Source: Xanthomonas bonasiae
GTDB taxonomy: Bacteria > Pseudomonadota > Gammaproteobacteria > Xanthomonadales > Xanthomonadaceae
Assembly (NCBI RefSeq): GCF_017163705.1
Contig: NZ_JAFIWB010000032.1
Coordinates: 1-57,257, forward strand
Reading direction: 5' to 3'
Length of the DNA: 57,257 bases
This document shows positions 43,366-52,664 of the stretch, piece by piece (position 1 is the first letter of the stretch; each line of letters starts with the position of its first letter). The notes under the pieces were generated by a model, which saw only the letters and a program-made list of their open reading frames with translations, searched no databases and had not been told where the DNA came from. The position numbers and the translations under genes were made by a program.

Positions 43366-44547
43366 CTATGGGTGATCGGCGGCCACGTCAAAGACCTGAC
43401 GCAGATAGGCCAGGTACGCCGGGTCGTCGCACAGGTTCTTGCCCGGCGAGTCGCTGAACTTGGCCACCGGCTGGCCGTTGCAGCGGACCATCTTGATCAC
43501 GATCTGCAGCGGGGTCGGCCCCAGGTCGTTGGTGAGGTTGGTGCCGACGCCGAAGGCGAGCATGCAGCGACCGTGGAAATGCGCGTACAGCCGCATCACC
43601 TTGTCGATGTCCAGGCCGTCGCTGAACACCAGGACCTTGCCGCGCGGGTCCACCCGGTGCCGCTGCAGATGCGCCAGCACCCGCTCGCCCCACTCGAACG
43701 GGTCGCCGGAATCGTGGCGCATGCCGTCGAACAGCTTGCAGAAGTACGCGTCGAAATCGCGCAGGAAGGCGTCCAGCCCGACCACGTCGGACAGGGCGAT
43801 GCCGAGGTCGCCGCGGTATTCGCGCGCCCACGATTCCAGCGCCGCGGCCTGCGAATCGCGCAGCCGCGGACCCAGCGCCTGGAACGCCTGCAGGTATTCG
43901 TGGGCCATCGTGCCCAGCGGGGTCAGCCCGTAGCGATGCGCGAAATACACGTTGCTGGTGCCGACGAACTGCGCGCCCAGGGTCTGCTGCAGCACCGGCA
44001 ACAGCTCGCCGTGCCAGGCCCGCGAATAGCGGCGGCGGGTGCCGTAGTCGGCGATCGCGCAGCCGCCGTAGCCGCTGCTGTCGCGCAACAGCGCGATCTT
44101 GGCCCGCAGCCGGCGCAGGCCCTCGTCGTGGTGGTCGCCGCCGGTGTTGCGGAACCAGACCTCGTTGACGATCGCCAGCAGCGGCACTTCGAACAGGATG
44201 GTGTGCAGCCACGGCCCGCGGATGCTGAGCTCGATCTCGCCCGGCACCGTGGCCGAGGCCTGCAGCTGCAGGTACTTGCGGTCCAGATGGAACAGCCCGA
44301 GGAAATCGGCGAAGTCCGGCTTGATGAAGCGCAGGCCGCGCAGGTAGTCCAGCTCCTCGGCGCGGAAGCGCAGCGCGCACAGCGCGTCGATCTCGTCGGA
44401 GATCTGCCCGATGAACTGCGCCAGGTCGATGCCCGGCGTACGGCACTTGAAGCGGTACTCCACCTGCGCGCCGGGATGCTGATGCAGCACCGCCTGCATC
44501 ATCGTGAACTTGTAGAGGTCGGTGTCGAGCAGCGAATCGATGATCAT
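43366..44547 (-). CDS. pncB: Nicotinate phosphoribosyltransferase
   Basis: PncB makes nicotinate mononucleotide from nicotinate, PRPP and ATP for NAD salvage. The 393-residue protein begins [25 protein letters not shown], with VEYRFKCR, the [25 protein letters not shown] segment containing the phosphorylated His region, [31 protein letters not shown] and [16 protein letters not shown]. Length and motifs match the enterobacterial type. It stands alone between the bcs operon (216 bp away) and a repeat island. Confidence 0.96.
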   Translation of the reverse strand: MIIDSLLDTDLYKFTMMQAVLHQHPGAQVEYRFKCRTPGIDLAQFIGQISDEIDALCALRFRAEELDYLRGLRFIKPDFADFLGLFHLDRKYLQLQASATVPGEIELSIRGPWLHTILFEVPLLAIVNEVWFRNTGGDHHDEGLRRLRAKIALLRDSSGYGGCAIADYGTRRRYSRAWHGELLPVLQQTLGAQFVGTSNVYFAHRYGLTPLGTMAHEYLQAFQALGPRLRDSQAAALESWAREYRGDLGIALSDVVGLDAFLRDFDAYFCKLFDGMRHDSGDPFEWGERVLAHLQRHRVDPRGKVLVFSDGLDIDKVMRLYAHFHGRCMLAFGVGTNLTNDLGPTPLQIVIKMVRCNGQPVAKFSDSPGKNLCDDPAYLAYLRQVFDVAADHP

Positions 44548-44596
44548 CGCGCGATTATGCGCCCAGCGTGTTGCCGGCTCCCGCCTTTTCCTTCCC

Positions 44597-44781
44597 TTGC
44601 AGCAGCGGCTTCAGCCGCGACGAACGAAGCAGGGAATCCCACCCGCTTCGGAAACTGTCGGGGCTCAAGCCCCTCCCACAGTGCACCCAGCCAGCACGCC
44701 GCTAGCCCCCTGTAGGAGCGGCTTCAGCCGCGACCGGGCGTTACCGGCAAGTCTCGGTCGCGGCTGAAGCCGCTCCTACAG
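44597..44781. repeat. Repeat island ending in a 72-bp REP-like palindrome
   Basis: 44597-44709 is one diverged copy of the array unit at 31419-31904 (tcaagcccctcccacagtgcacccagcc). 44710-44781 is a palindrome with about 27 paired bases per arm (ctgtaggagcggcttcagccgcgac...), nearly identical to that at 13282-13353. It fills the gap between the hydrolase-like lipoprotein gene and pncB. Confidence 0.88.
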
Positions 44782-44787
44782 GAAGCG

Positions 44788-45777
44788 TCAGTGCGCAGCG
44801 CTGCGCGCCAGCACCGCCTGCGCCGGCTTGTGCTGCACGGTGAAATCGCTGTCGTGCGCGCCGCCGGCATCCGGATCGGTATACCAGCACCACAGCGCGA
44901 TGCCGGCGATGCGTTGCTCGCCCAACACCCGGCGCCAGTCCTGCAGCACCTGCGCCTGCAAGGCGGTGTCCACCGCGGCGCTGCGTTGCTCGGGACTCTC
45001 CCAGGGCGCGGCCAGGCTGCCGCGCGCCGAGCGCAGCCCCAGTTCCGCCACCCACACCGGGCGTCCGCTGCGCGTGCCCAGCGCCTGCACCCGCGCGGCC
45101 GCCGCGCGCATCTGCGTCAAGCGCTGCGCCGGCACCGCCGACAACGCCGGATACAGGCTGGTGCCGACGAAATCGAAGCGCTCCCAGTAGCCGAACCGCT
45201 CGGCCTGCTCCAGGCCGTCGGCCACATAGCCGAGCGGACCGCGGTAGACCTGGCGCACCGCCGCGACCAGCTCGGGCCATTGCGGCGCGTCCTGCAGGCC
45301 GCGCAATTCGGTGCCGACGATCAAGGCCTCGGCCCGCTCGTCGGCGGCGACCTGCGCCAGCTGCAGCAGCGCGCGCCGGTAGGCGCCGAACCAGGCCGCG
45401 CGATCGGCCGGCGCGGCGTCGCCGGCCCAATGGCCGGGGATCCACAGATGCACCTTCAGCACCGGCTGCAGGCCGGCCGCGCGCATCTGCCGCAGCCCGG
45501 CGCGCACCTGTTCCATGCTGCTGTCGCTGCCCAGCACCGGATCGTCGGACTGCGGCGTGGCCTGCCAGACGAAGGCGACCAGCAGCGCGCGCTGCGCGCC
45601 GGCATCGGCCAACTGCTGCAGCGAGCGCTGCGCCGCGTCGCTGCCCCACGGCGCCTGCGCCGACACCTTGACGTTGGCGCCCATCCACGGCGCGGCCGCG
45701 GGCGTGGCCGCGCCGCAGCCGCACACGCTCATCGCGAACAACATGCCCAGCAGCCACCTCAAGGCGATCGACGCCAT
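44788..45777 (-). CDS. TIM-barrel glycoside-hydrolase-like lipoprotein
   Basis: A 329-residue exported protein; the N-terminal MASIALRWLLGMLFAMSVCGCG has a lipobox-like end, so it is probably a lipoprotein. The mature part looks like a clan-A TIM barrel: GANVKVSAQAPWG, QRALLVAFVWQ, PVLKVHLWIPGHW, ALIVGTELRGL (candidate acid/base Glu), FDFVGTSLYPAL and PVWVAELGLRS (candidate nucleophile Glu), then GIALWCWYTDPDAGGAHDSDF. This suggests activity on a beta-linked glycan. It overlaps the upstream membrane-protein gene by 19 bp and is the last gene of the third glycan locus, so it may trim that locus's product, as BcsZ does for cellulose. Confidence 0.75.
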   Translation of the reverse strand: MASIALRWLLGMLFAMSVCGCGAATPAAAPWMGANVKVSAQAPWGSDAAQRSLQQLADAGAQRALLVAFVWQATPQSDDPVLGSDSSMEQVRAGLRQMRAAGLQPVLKVHLWIPGHWAGDAAPADRAAWFGAYRRALLQLAQVAADERAEALIVGTELRGLQDAPQWPELVAAVRQVYRGPLGYVADGLEQAERFGYWERFDFVGTSLYPALSAVPAQRLTQMRAAAARVQALGTRSGRPVWVAELGLRSARGSLAAPWESPEQRSAAVDTALQAQVLQDWRRVLGEQRIAGIALWCWYTDPDAGGAHDSDFTVQHKPAQAVLARSAAH

Positions 45778-47273
45778 ACCCGGTAGGACCCTTGTCGGTA
45801 GACCAGACTGTAGCCCGGCAGGCCCTGTCGCCACAGCTGCGGCAGGCGCCGGTTGACGCTGTCCAGGACCCCGGCCTGGCTTGCCGGGTCGGCCACCACC
45901 ACCTGCGCCGGCATCTGCCGCGGGTCGTCCAGCGCGCGCTTGAAGCGCGGGTCGAACGGCAGGATCAGGCCTTGCGCATCGCCGCGCGCCACGATCACCG
46001 CGTAGCCGGCGCGATCGTCGAGCAGGGTCGGCAGCCGCGCCTCGGCCAGCCAGGCGCCCAGCCGCGCTTCGTCCGGGTGCCGCGGCGGCACCGGCGCGCG
46101 CAGGGCCGTCGCCCAGTCGCGGGTGGTCGACGCGGCGGTCTGCGCGATGACCCAGCCGCTGGCGACGGCGCCCAGCAGCAGCAGCGCCAACGCCGGCCAG
46201 CGCAACTCGCGGCGCAGGTCGCCCAGCACCAGCGCCGCCGGCACCACCATCAGCGCCAGGAAATCCAGCGGCTGCGCGCTGAAGCGCGCCCATGCCGCCA
46301 GCGTGCCGGCGCCGATCACGGTGACCGTCGCCACCAGCACCCAGCGCCAGGTGTTGCTCAGGCGCGTGCGCCGCACCAGCAACAGCAGCGGCGTGGTGAC
46401 CAGGCCGGCCAGCGCCAGGTACAGCGGCGGCCACCACGGCCGCGCCATGGCCTGCTGCAGCCACGGCTGCAGCGCGGCCTGCGCGTAGCTGCCGCGGAAC
46501 GCCGAATGCTGGTCGCGCACGAACAGCAGCGCATCGCCGAAGAACAGATAGTTGAGGTACATCCAGGTCGCGACCGCGAACAGGAACGGCAGGTAGCACA
46601 CCAGGTAGAACGACAGCGGCGCGCGCCGCAGCATGCCCTGCGGCGCGATCACGCCCAGCCACGGCGCCATCGCCACGGCCAGGAAGCAGGCGCGTTCGTC
46701 GACGAAGAACAGCAGGCACAGGCCCAGCGCCAGGCGCAGGTAGGCGAAGGCTTCCGGATCGTCGCGGAAATGGCGCAGCGCGCGGCAGGTCAGGTAGAAC
46801 ACCAGCAGGCCCAGGCCCTGGTTGTTGCCCGACAGCGTCGGCCACAGGAAGAACGGCTGCAGCACCAGCGCCGCGCACAGGCCCCAGGCCCAGGCGCGGC
46901 CCAGGCCCGCGGCGAGGTCGCGCCACAGCAGGGTCACCATCGCCGCGCCGGCCAGCACGTCGGCCAGGTACGGCAGCAACGGCGTGGACAGCCCCGGCAC
47001 GCCGCCGATCACCAGGCCCAGGTACAGCGAGGCCTGCGCGTACAGGAAGCCCAGGTATTCGGTGCGGAAACCGGCCGCGTCGCGCAACAGCAGCAGCTTG
47101 GCGTACTGCGCCATCGCGTCGTCGCTCATGTAGCCGTGCGCCAGCAAGCGCTGGCACAGCAGCGCCAGCAGCGCGGCGGTGACCACGAACACCGCGACGC
47201 CGCGCGGGCGCCGCGGCGTCTCAGTCGTCGAGTGCGGCGCGGCGCTCTTCGGCCATGTGCTTGCTGATGCCAT
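45759..47273 (-). CDS. Polytopic membrane protein of a glycan locus
   Basis: A 504-residue protein with about ten hydrophobic helices (residues about 25-385) and a soluble C-terminal domain (about 400-504). A short HGYMSDDAMAQYAKLLLLRD loop after the first helix, with its acidic pair, and the LSGNNQGLG/VDERAC segments resemble GT-C fold glycosyltransferases, but no family can be named. It starts 53 bp inside the end of the MshEN-GT2 gene; the ATG has GGGAAAAG upstream. Since it lies between a GT2 synthase and a hydrolase-like lipoprotein, it probably takes part in making or modifying the same glycan. Confidence 0.6.
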   Translation of the reverse strand: MASASTWPKSAAPHSTTETPRRPRGVAVFVVTAALLALLCQRLLAHGYMSDDAMAQYAKLLLLRDAAGFRTEYLGFLYAQASLYLGLVIGGVPGLSTPLLPYLADVLAGAAMVTLLWRDLAAGLGRAWAWGLCAALVLQPFFLWPTLSGNNQGLGLLVFYLTCRALRHFRDDPEAFAYLRLALGLCLLFFVDERACFLAVAMAPWLGVIAPQGMLRRAPLSFYLVCYLPFLFAVATWMYLNYLFFGDALLFVRDQHSAFRGSYAQAALQPWLQQAMARPWWPPLYLALAGLVTTPLLLLVRRTRLSNTWRWVLVATVTVIGAGTLAAWARFSAQPLDFLALMVVPAALVLGDLRRELRWPALALLLLGAVASGWVIAQTAASTTRDWATALRAPVPPRHPDEARLGAWLAEARLPTLLDDRAGYAVIVARGDAQGLILPFDPRFKRALDDPRQMPAQVVVADPASQAGVLDSVNRRLPQLWRQGLPGYSLVYRQGSYRVWRRSP

Positions 47274-49158
47274 GGGTGGTCTTTTCCCAGTAGAACGGAT
47301 TGTGGATGAGCTGCCACAGGCCCTTGTAGGCGGCGACCGATTGCAGCAGCCAGTACAGCGGCACGGTCAGCGCGTACGGCGCCAGCCGGAAGTAGTCGCG
47401 CTTGAACGCCGCCAGCAAGGTCATGTAGATCAGGAAGCCGTTGCCCAGCAGCAGGTTGAGCAGGCTCAGGTACAGCAGCGCGGGCGGGAAGAACGGATTG
47501 AACGCATGCGTGTCGGTCAGCGCCCAGATCCCGTAGATCAGCCACATCGGCGGGGCGATCAGCGCGGTGAAGAAGGTGCCGCCGACGAAGAACTGGAAAC
47601 CCCAGAAGCCGCGGAAGCCGACCGAGCGGTACAGCTGCACCGGATCGCGCATGTGCACCAGCCAGGTCTGCATGTAGCCCTTGAGCCAGCGCGAACGCTG
47701 CCGGATCCAGTTGGGAATGCTGACGTTGGCTTCCTCGAACGTGGTCGAGTTGACCACGCTGACCCGGTAGCCCTGCTGGGTCAGGCGCACGCCCAGGTCG
47801 GCGTCCTCGGTGACGTTGTACGGGTCCCAGGCGCGCACCTTGCGCAGGATGTCCAGGCGGAAGTGGTTGGAGGTGCCGCCCAGCGGGATCGGGATGCGCA
47901 GGGTTTCCAGCGCCGGCAGGTAGAAGTCGAACCACAGCGTGTATTCCAGCGTGAACATGCGCGTGAGCCAGTTCTCGTCGGCGTTGTAGTAGTTCAGCCG
48001 CGCCTGGATGCAGGCCACGTCGGCCGGCGACTTGCGGAACGCGGCGACCGCGCGCTTGAGCTGGTCCGGCTCCGGCTTGTCCTCGGCGTCGTAGATGGTG
48101 AGCATCTGCCCGCGCGCGAACTGCAGCGCGTAGTTGCACGCCTTCGGCTTGGTCTTGGGCTGCGACGGCGGCACCCGGATGATCTCGAAGAACGCCTCCA
48201 GGCCCAGCGCCTTGGCCGCCTCGATGGTCTCGGTGTCGTCGGCCTCCAGCACCAGCTTCACGTCCAGCTTGGAGGTCGGGTAGTCGAGCCGGCGCAGCGC
48301 GTTGGCCAGGATCGGCAACACGTCCGGCTCCTTGTACATCGGCACCAGCACCGTATACACCGGCAGGTCCTCGTCGCTGAGCGCGGCCACTTCCGCGTCG
48401 GTGACCTTGATCTCGATGCGGCGCCGCGCGCCCAGCCAGGCCAGCGCGAACTTCAGCGCGAACGTGGCCACGAAGGCGATCCCGACCACGCTGTTGATCG
48501 CGATCAGGCTCGGCACCGGCCAGATCGCCAGCGCCAGCAGCAACAGCGCCGCCACCGTGCACAGCGACACCACCTGCTTGCGGGTCACCACCTGCTTGGC
48601 CGAATGCTCCGGTGCGTGTTCGGCGAGCAGGTTCAGCGCATCGTGGGTGAGCTGCGCATCGGCCTGCTGCTGCAGGCCCCAGACCACATCGAACTTGGAG
48701 GTACCGACGAAGCGCACGTCCGCGCCGTACTGGCTGCGCGCCCAGGCGAAGGTCTCCGGGCCGGGATCGGCCACCGCCAGCACCAGCCGGCCCTCTTCCA
48801 TCCGCCACGGCAGCACCAGGCGTTGCGCATAGTCGGCCAGGCGCTCCGGCTCGAACAGGGCGGAGTCGATCGGCTGCTGCAGCAGGTTGACGAAGTTCAG
48901 CCCGAAATGCGCCGACAGCACCGTGTAGAAGCGCAGCGCGGTGACCCCGCGCTGGGCCAGCACCACGTCACCCAGGCGCGAACGCCAACGCGCCTGCAAC
49001 GCCAGCGCGTCCTGCAGCTGCGCCGCATCGATGACCCCGGCTTCGACCAGCGCGGTGCCGATCGGGGTCTGCCAGCCGCGCGGCTCGGGCACGCTGCCGA
49101 GCGGGCCGATCGCGTCGCCGGCGGTGCGGCTCGTCGCCGGATGGTTCACCGCGGCCAC
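47221..49158 (-). CDS. Glycosyltransferase 2 with N-terminal MshEN-type c-di-GMP-binding motifs
   Basis: A 645-residue protein. The N-terminus carries an MshEN-like tandem: PIGTALVEAGVIDAAQLQ... (32-55), five residues, then RLGDVVLAQRG... (61-84). Two membrane helices follow (about 195-243), then a GT2 core with DAED (357-360), TED (450-452) and QRSRW (487-491), and further helices. The module order is the reverse of the NfrB-like protein, which has MshEN at the C-terminus. The start is uncertain: the GTG given is 1 base after the outer-membrane gene's stop; an upstream GTG at 49194 (657 residues) and one at 49149 are possible. Product unknown; its neighbours indicate an exported glycan. Confidence 0.85.
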   Translation of the reverse strand: MAAVNHPATSRTAGDAIGPLGSVPEPRGWQTPIGTALVEAGVIDAAQLQDALALQARWRSRLGDVVLAQRGVTALRFYTVLSAHFGLNFVNLLQQPIDSALFEPERLADYAQRLVLPWRMEEGRLVLAVADPGPETFAWARSQYGADVRFVGTSKFDVVWGLQQQADAQLTHDALNLLAEHAPEHSAKQVVTRKQVVSLCTVAALLLLALAIWPVPSLIAINSVVGIAFVATFALKFALAWLGARRRIEIKVTDAEVAALSDEDLPVYTVLVPMYKEPDVLPILANALRRLDYPTSKLDVKLVLEADDTETIEAAKALGLEAFFEIIRVPPSQPKTKPKACNYALQFARGQMLTIYDAEDKPEPDQLKRAVAAFRKSPADVACIQARLNYYNADENWLTRMFTLEYTLWFDFYLPALETLRIPIPLGGTSNHFRLDILRKVRAWDPYNVTEDADLGVRLTQQGYRVSVVNSTTFEEANVSIPNWIRQRSRWLKGYMQTWLVHMRDPVQLYRSVGFRGFWGFQFFVGGTFFTALIAPPMWLIYGIWALTDTHAFNPFFPPALLYLSLLNLLLGNGFLIYMTLLAAFKRDYFRLAPYALTVPLYWLLQSVAAYKGLWQLIHNPFYWEKTTHGISKHMAEERRAALDD

Positions 49159-49159
49159 G

Positions 49160-50128
49160 TCAGAACCGCCACCAGGCGGCGACGAACGGGCCACCCGCGC
49201 CGCCGGTGTTGCGCCCGGCCACCGGCTGCTGGTAGCCGAGCTGCACCTGGGTGCCGCCGGGCAGCGTGTGCAGCAGCGAGGCCTGCAGCTTGGTCAGGTC
49301 GTAGTTGTTGCCGCGGATCGGGGTGCCGGGCGCGTAGACCGGATTGGGGCCGTTGCCGTTGCCCAGGCCCTGGATCACGTTGAGTTCGCCGATCAGCATC
49401 CAGCGCGGCGCCAGCGCCAGGCCGCTGCTGATGTCCAGGCGCGCCTCGTCGGCGGAGTCGCCGCCGCGCAGGCGCACCGCCGCGCCGAGGTCCACGTAGC
49501 CGTCGTGGTTGCCGGCCCGATAGCCGCGGCCGACGCTGTAGCGCAGTTCGGCGCCGTAGTCGCCCTGCCCCAGCGCCGGATGGTCGCGATCGTCGGCGCC
49601 CTGGCGGCTGTAGCCGGGGATCAGCGCCAGCACCTGCAGCGCGCCCTGCCACGGTCCGTCGCGGCCGTCCGGATCCAGGCGGTAGCGCAGGCCGATTTCC
49701 TGGTCGGCCCAGCCGGTGGTGTGCTGGTTGCCGTAGCCGCTGTCGTTGCGATAGCCGACCTTGCTGAAATAGAAGTTGCCGACCAGGGTCAGGTCCGCGC
49801 TCAGCCCGTACTCGGCATAGAGATTCAGCTGGTCCTGGCGGCTGCGCCCGGCATCGGGGAAATTCTGGTCCTGGCCGTGGCTGTTGTAGACCGCGCCGCC
49901 GTCGCTATGGCTGGCCTTGAGGATCGCCAGCGCGGCGCCGTCGTCCTGCACCCAGGCCCCGGCGAAACACGGTCCGGTCGCCAGTGCGGCCAGGCCCAGC
50001 GCCAGCGTCAACAGCCTGCGTGCGCGCCGGTCAGGTCGGTGCCGGGCGCGGCCATCGCCGGCCACGGAAGAGGGAGTCGCGCATACGCGCGACCACGAGC
50101 GCGGGCGCTCGCCGTACGACTGGTTCAT
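49160..50128 (-). CDS. Outer-membrane beta-barrel protein of a glycan locus
   Basis: A 322-residue protein with an Arg-rich N-terminal extension of about 38 residues, then a signal-type hydrophobic segment (LLTLALGLAALATGPCFAGA). Alternating amphipathic strands follow (LNLYAEYGLSADLTLVGNFYFSKVGY, GDYGAELRYSVGRGY, DLGAAVRLRGG) and it ends with the aromatic signature AAWWRF. It looks like a 12- to 14-strand porin-type barrel. AGGAAA lies 8 bases before the ATG. As first gene before the MshEN-GT2, it is a candidate export channel, though it has no TPR region, unlike BcsC and NfrA. Confidence 0.72.
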   Translation of the reverse strand: MNQSYGERPRSWSRVCATPSSVAGDGRARHRPDRRARRLLTLALGLAALATGPCFAGAWVQDDGAALAILKASHSDGGAVYNSHGQDQNFPDAGRSRQDQLNLYAEYGLSADLTLVGNFYFSKVGYRNDSGYGNQHTTGWADQEIGLRYRLDPDGRDGPWQGALQVLALIPGYSRQGADDRDHPALGQGDYGAELRYSVGRGYRAGNHDGYVDLGAAVRLRGGDSADEARLDISSGLALAPRWMLIGELNVIQGLGNGNGPNPVYAPGTPIRGNNYDLTKLQASLLHTLPGGTQVQLGYQQPVAGRNTGGAGGPFVAAWWRF

Positions 50129-50300
50129 CGCAATTGTTTCCTGGAGGGGGGGCCCCTGGAACAGGGAGCAGGAAACGATTCCGTAGCGGAACCGCGACAG
50201 GAACGTAGCACCTTTCCTGTGTGATTCAAATCACGCGATAAATGAATTGCTCATCACGCATACAGCCTGCGGCAGCGCACGCACCAGCCTGGTGCTGCGT

Positions 50301-51146
50301 TCAGCCAGGTCGGCGCCAACACAGCCTGGCGAAGGTCACCCAGGCGTGCAGCCAGATCACCGCCCACACCGCCGCACGCACCGGCGCGGTGCGCGCCGGC
50401 GCCTCGAACTTGCGGAAATAGCGCCACAGCCCGCGGTGCTTGTGCCATTCCACGAACCAGGGCCGCTTGCGGCTGGAAACGCCGCGCACGTGCAGCACGC
50501 GCAGGCGGTTGCACACCGCCACGGTGGCCCCGGCCTGGCGCGCGCGGCGGCACAGGTCCAGATCCTCGGCATGCAGGCGGTAGCCGGCGTCCCAGCCGCC
50601 GATGCGGTCGAACAGCGCGCGCGGCAGCAGCATCAGCGCGCCGGAGATCGCGTCCACGCGCTGCAACGGCTGCGCCGGATCGGCCGCCAGCGCCAACCGC
50701 GAACCGGCCAGCGGATGCCGCAGCATCGCCGCGAAGTCCGGATCGCGGCGGCGCACCGCGGCGTCGGCGCGGCCGTGTTCGTCGACCTGCTCGACCCCGA
50801 GCAGCGCGTCGCCGAGCGCGGCGACCTGCGCGCGCAGCAGCGCCAGCGTGTCGGCCTCCACCATCAGGTCCGGATTGACGAACGCCAGCCACGGCGCATC
50901 GCTGGCCGCCGCGCCCTGGTTGCAGGCGCTGGCGAACCCGGGATTGTCGGGGTTGGCGATGAAGCGCACGCGCCGATCCTCCAGCGCGTGGCGCTGCACG
51001 ATCGCCAGGGTGTCGTCGCGCGAGGCGTTGTCGACCACGCGGATCTGGGCGACGTCCGCCGCCGCGCGCAGCCGCTGCAGACAGGCGTCGATGGTGCTGC
51101 CGCTCTCGTAGGTCACCACCACCACGGCCATCTGCTGTTCGCTCAT
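50301..51146 (-). CDS. GT2 glycosyltransferase, rhamnosyltransferase-like
   Basis: A 281-residue cytoplasmic GT2. MAVVVVTYESGSTIDACLQRLR begins the fold, IRVVDNASRDDT and NPGFASACNQGAAASDAPWLAFVNPDL form the nucleotide-sugar site, and SGALMLLPRALFDRIGGWDAGYRLHAEDLDLCRRAR carries the acceptor-site acidic residues typical of WbbL-type rhamnosyltransferases. The internal ATG (MSEQQ) was chosen; the longer frame runs into non-coding sequence. It lies about 170 bp upstream of the outer-membrane gene in the same direction and could belong to that locus or to O-antigen/core synthesis. Confidence 0.85.
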   Translation of the reverse strand: MSEQQMAVVVVTYESGSTIDACLQRLRAAADVAQIRVVDNASRDDTLAIVQRHALEDRRVRFIANPDNPGFASACNQGAAASDAPWLAFVNPDLMVEADTLALLRAQVAALGDALLGVEQVDEHGRADAAVRRRDPDFAAMLRHPLAGSRLALAADPAQPLQRVDAISGALMLLPRALFDRIGGWDAGYRLHAEDLDLCRRARQAGATVAVCNRLRVLHVRGVSSRKRPWFVEWHKHRGLWRYFRKFEAPARTAPVRAAVWAVIWLHAWVTFARLCWRRPG

Positions 51147-51245
51147 GCGCCGATTATCCGGGCAAAGCCGCGCGCGCAGAAGGCGTCGCACCTGGCCGGC
51201 GTTCGCGCGCGGCGATTCGGCGGCGTGGGCGCCGCGCCGACGCGG

Positions 51246-51515
51246 TAGAATCTCCGGTTCCATGCCTTGCGCGGTGTAGATGACGGCTAGCGCCCACTAC
51301 CGCGCGCTGCCGCCAGGATCGAGATGCATCGGCCGCCCAGTTCGCTGGCGGCCGTGCATGCCGATGGCCCGGCAGCGTCGCCGCTTTTCGACCGATGTCA
51401 CCGTCGGCCGCAGCCGCAAACCTCCGCATCACTGGTCTAGACCAACGCCCGAAAGGCGCGAAGCGCCGCGCCATTGCGACGCCACGCCTGCGTTCCCGCC
51501 GCCGGGACAGGCCCG
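51246..51515 (+). promoter_or_regulatory. Long leader with hairpin and 12-bp palindrome before the kinase-like gene
   Basis: A TAGAAT at 51246-51251 is a good -10. It would leave a leader of about 255 nt before the ATG at 51516. The leader holds a strong hairpin at 51324-51359 (7-bp ggccgcc/ggcggcc stem extended by atgca/tgcat) and a perfect palindrome TGGTCTAGACCA at 51433-51444. Neither a TPP nor a cobalamin riboswitch motif could be recognised. The rest of the 369-bp gap has no gene. Confidence 0.45.
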
Positions 51516-52664
51516 ATGAGCGCGCACCAGATCCACGGCATGAGCCTGGCCCCGGCCGCGGCGGACTGGCCGCCCCTGCGCAGCGACGAGGTCGACGCGC
51601 TGTTGCGGCACATGGGCTTGCCCGACGCGGTCCACGCCTTGCGCTGGCACAGCCCGCGCCCGTTCTCCGCCGCGGCCGAGGTCGAGACTTCCGTGGGCAC
51701 CCTGTTCGTCAAGCGCCATCACCGCAGGCTGCGCGATACGCGCACGCTGGACGAGGAGCACCGTTTCATCGAGCACCTGCGCGCACGCGGCATGCCGGTG
51801 CCGGGACTGCTGCGCGCGCCCGACGGCACCAGCGCGATCGCGCTCGGCGACTGGACCTACGAAGTGCAGCGCGCCGCCGCGGGCGAAGACCTGTACCGCG
51901 ACACGGCGTCGTGGCGGCCGTTCGCCGACACCGCCCATGCGCAGGCCGCCGGGCGCGCACTCGCGCTGCTGCACCAGGCCGCCGCCGGCTACACGGCGCC
52001 GCCGCGCAGCACCACCCAGTTGGTCGCCAACCTGCGCCTGTTCGGCGGCGCCGATCCGCTGCAGGCGCTGCAGCAGGACCTGCGCGCGCGGCCGGCGCTG
52101 GCCGCCTGGCTGCAGCGGCGCGACTGGCGCGGCGACCTGCGCCGGCATCTGCTGCCCTGGCACGCGCGCGCCTGGCCGCTGCTGCGAACGCCAGCGCCGC
52201 CGCTGTGGACGCATGGCGACTGGCACGCCTCCAACCTGCTGTGGCGCGGCCACGGCGCGGCGAGCGAGGTCAGCGCGGTGTTCGATTTCGGCCTGGCCGA
52301 CCGCAACTTCGCGCTGTTCGACCTGGCCACCGCGATCGAACGCAACCTGGTGCCGTGGCTGGACCTGGACATCGGCGGCCGCGCGCCCGCCGATCTCGAC
52401 CAGCTCGGCGCGCTGCTGCACGGCTACGCGCAGCTGCTGCCGCTGGACGCGGCGCAGCTGCGCCTGCTGGCCGCGCTGTTGCCGATCGCGCATGCCGACT
52501 TCGCGCTCGCCGAGATCGACTATTTCGCCGGCATCACCGGCTCCGACGCGAACGCCGAGATCGCCTATCGCCGCTACCTGCTCGGCCATGCCGACTGGTT
52601 CGGCGGCGAGGAAGGCCAGCGCCTGCTGCGGCAATTGCAGCGGCACGCGGACGCCGCGCGATGA
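51516..52664 (+). CDS. Aminoglycoside-phosphotransferase/choline-kinase-like kinase
   Basis: A 382-residue cytoplasmic kinase of the APH fold. GTLFVKRHHRRL is the ATP-binding lysine strand. The catalytic and metal motifs are WTHGDWHASNLLW (Brenner-type HGDxxxxN) and AVFDFGLADRNFALFDLA (DFG-like). It precedes a TonB receptor and PnuC in the same direction. As PnuC-type carriers trap substrates by phosphorylation, this kinase may phosphorylate the imported compound (for example thiamine or a nucleoside). That is inference; typical NadR-type kinase domains look different. Confidence 0.75.
   Translation: MSAHQIHGMSLAPAAADWPPLRSDEVDALLRHMGLPDAVHALRWHSPRPFSAAAEVETSVGTLFVKRHHRRLRDTRTLDEEHRFIEHLRARGMPVPGLLRAPDGTSAIALGDWTYEVQRAAAGEDLYRDTASWRPFADTAHAQAAGRALALLHQAAAGYTAPPRSTTQLVANLRLFGGADPLQALQQDLRARPALAAWLQRRDWRGDLRRHLLPWHARAWPLLRTPAPPLWTHGDWHASNLLWRGHGAASEVSAVFDFGLADRNFALFDLATAIERNLVPWLDLDIGGRAPADLDQLGALLHGYAQLLPLDAAQLRLLAALLPIAHADFALAEIDYFAGITGSDANAEIAYRRYLLGHADWFGGEEGQRLLRQLQRHADAAR

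Noticed and set aside
51258-51515. TPP or cobalamin riboswitch before the kinase-like gene
   Set aside because: The conserved CUGAGA and ACCUGA...GCGNAGGGA segments of TPP, and the B12-box pattern, are not found.
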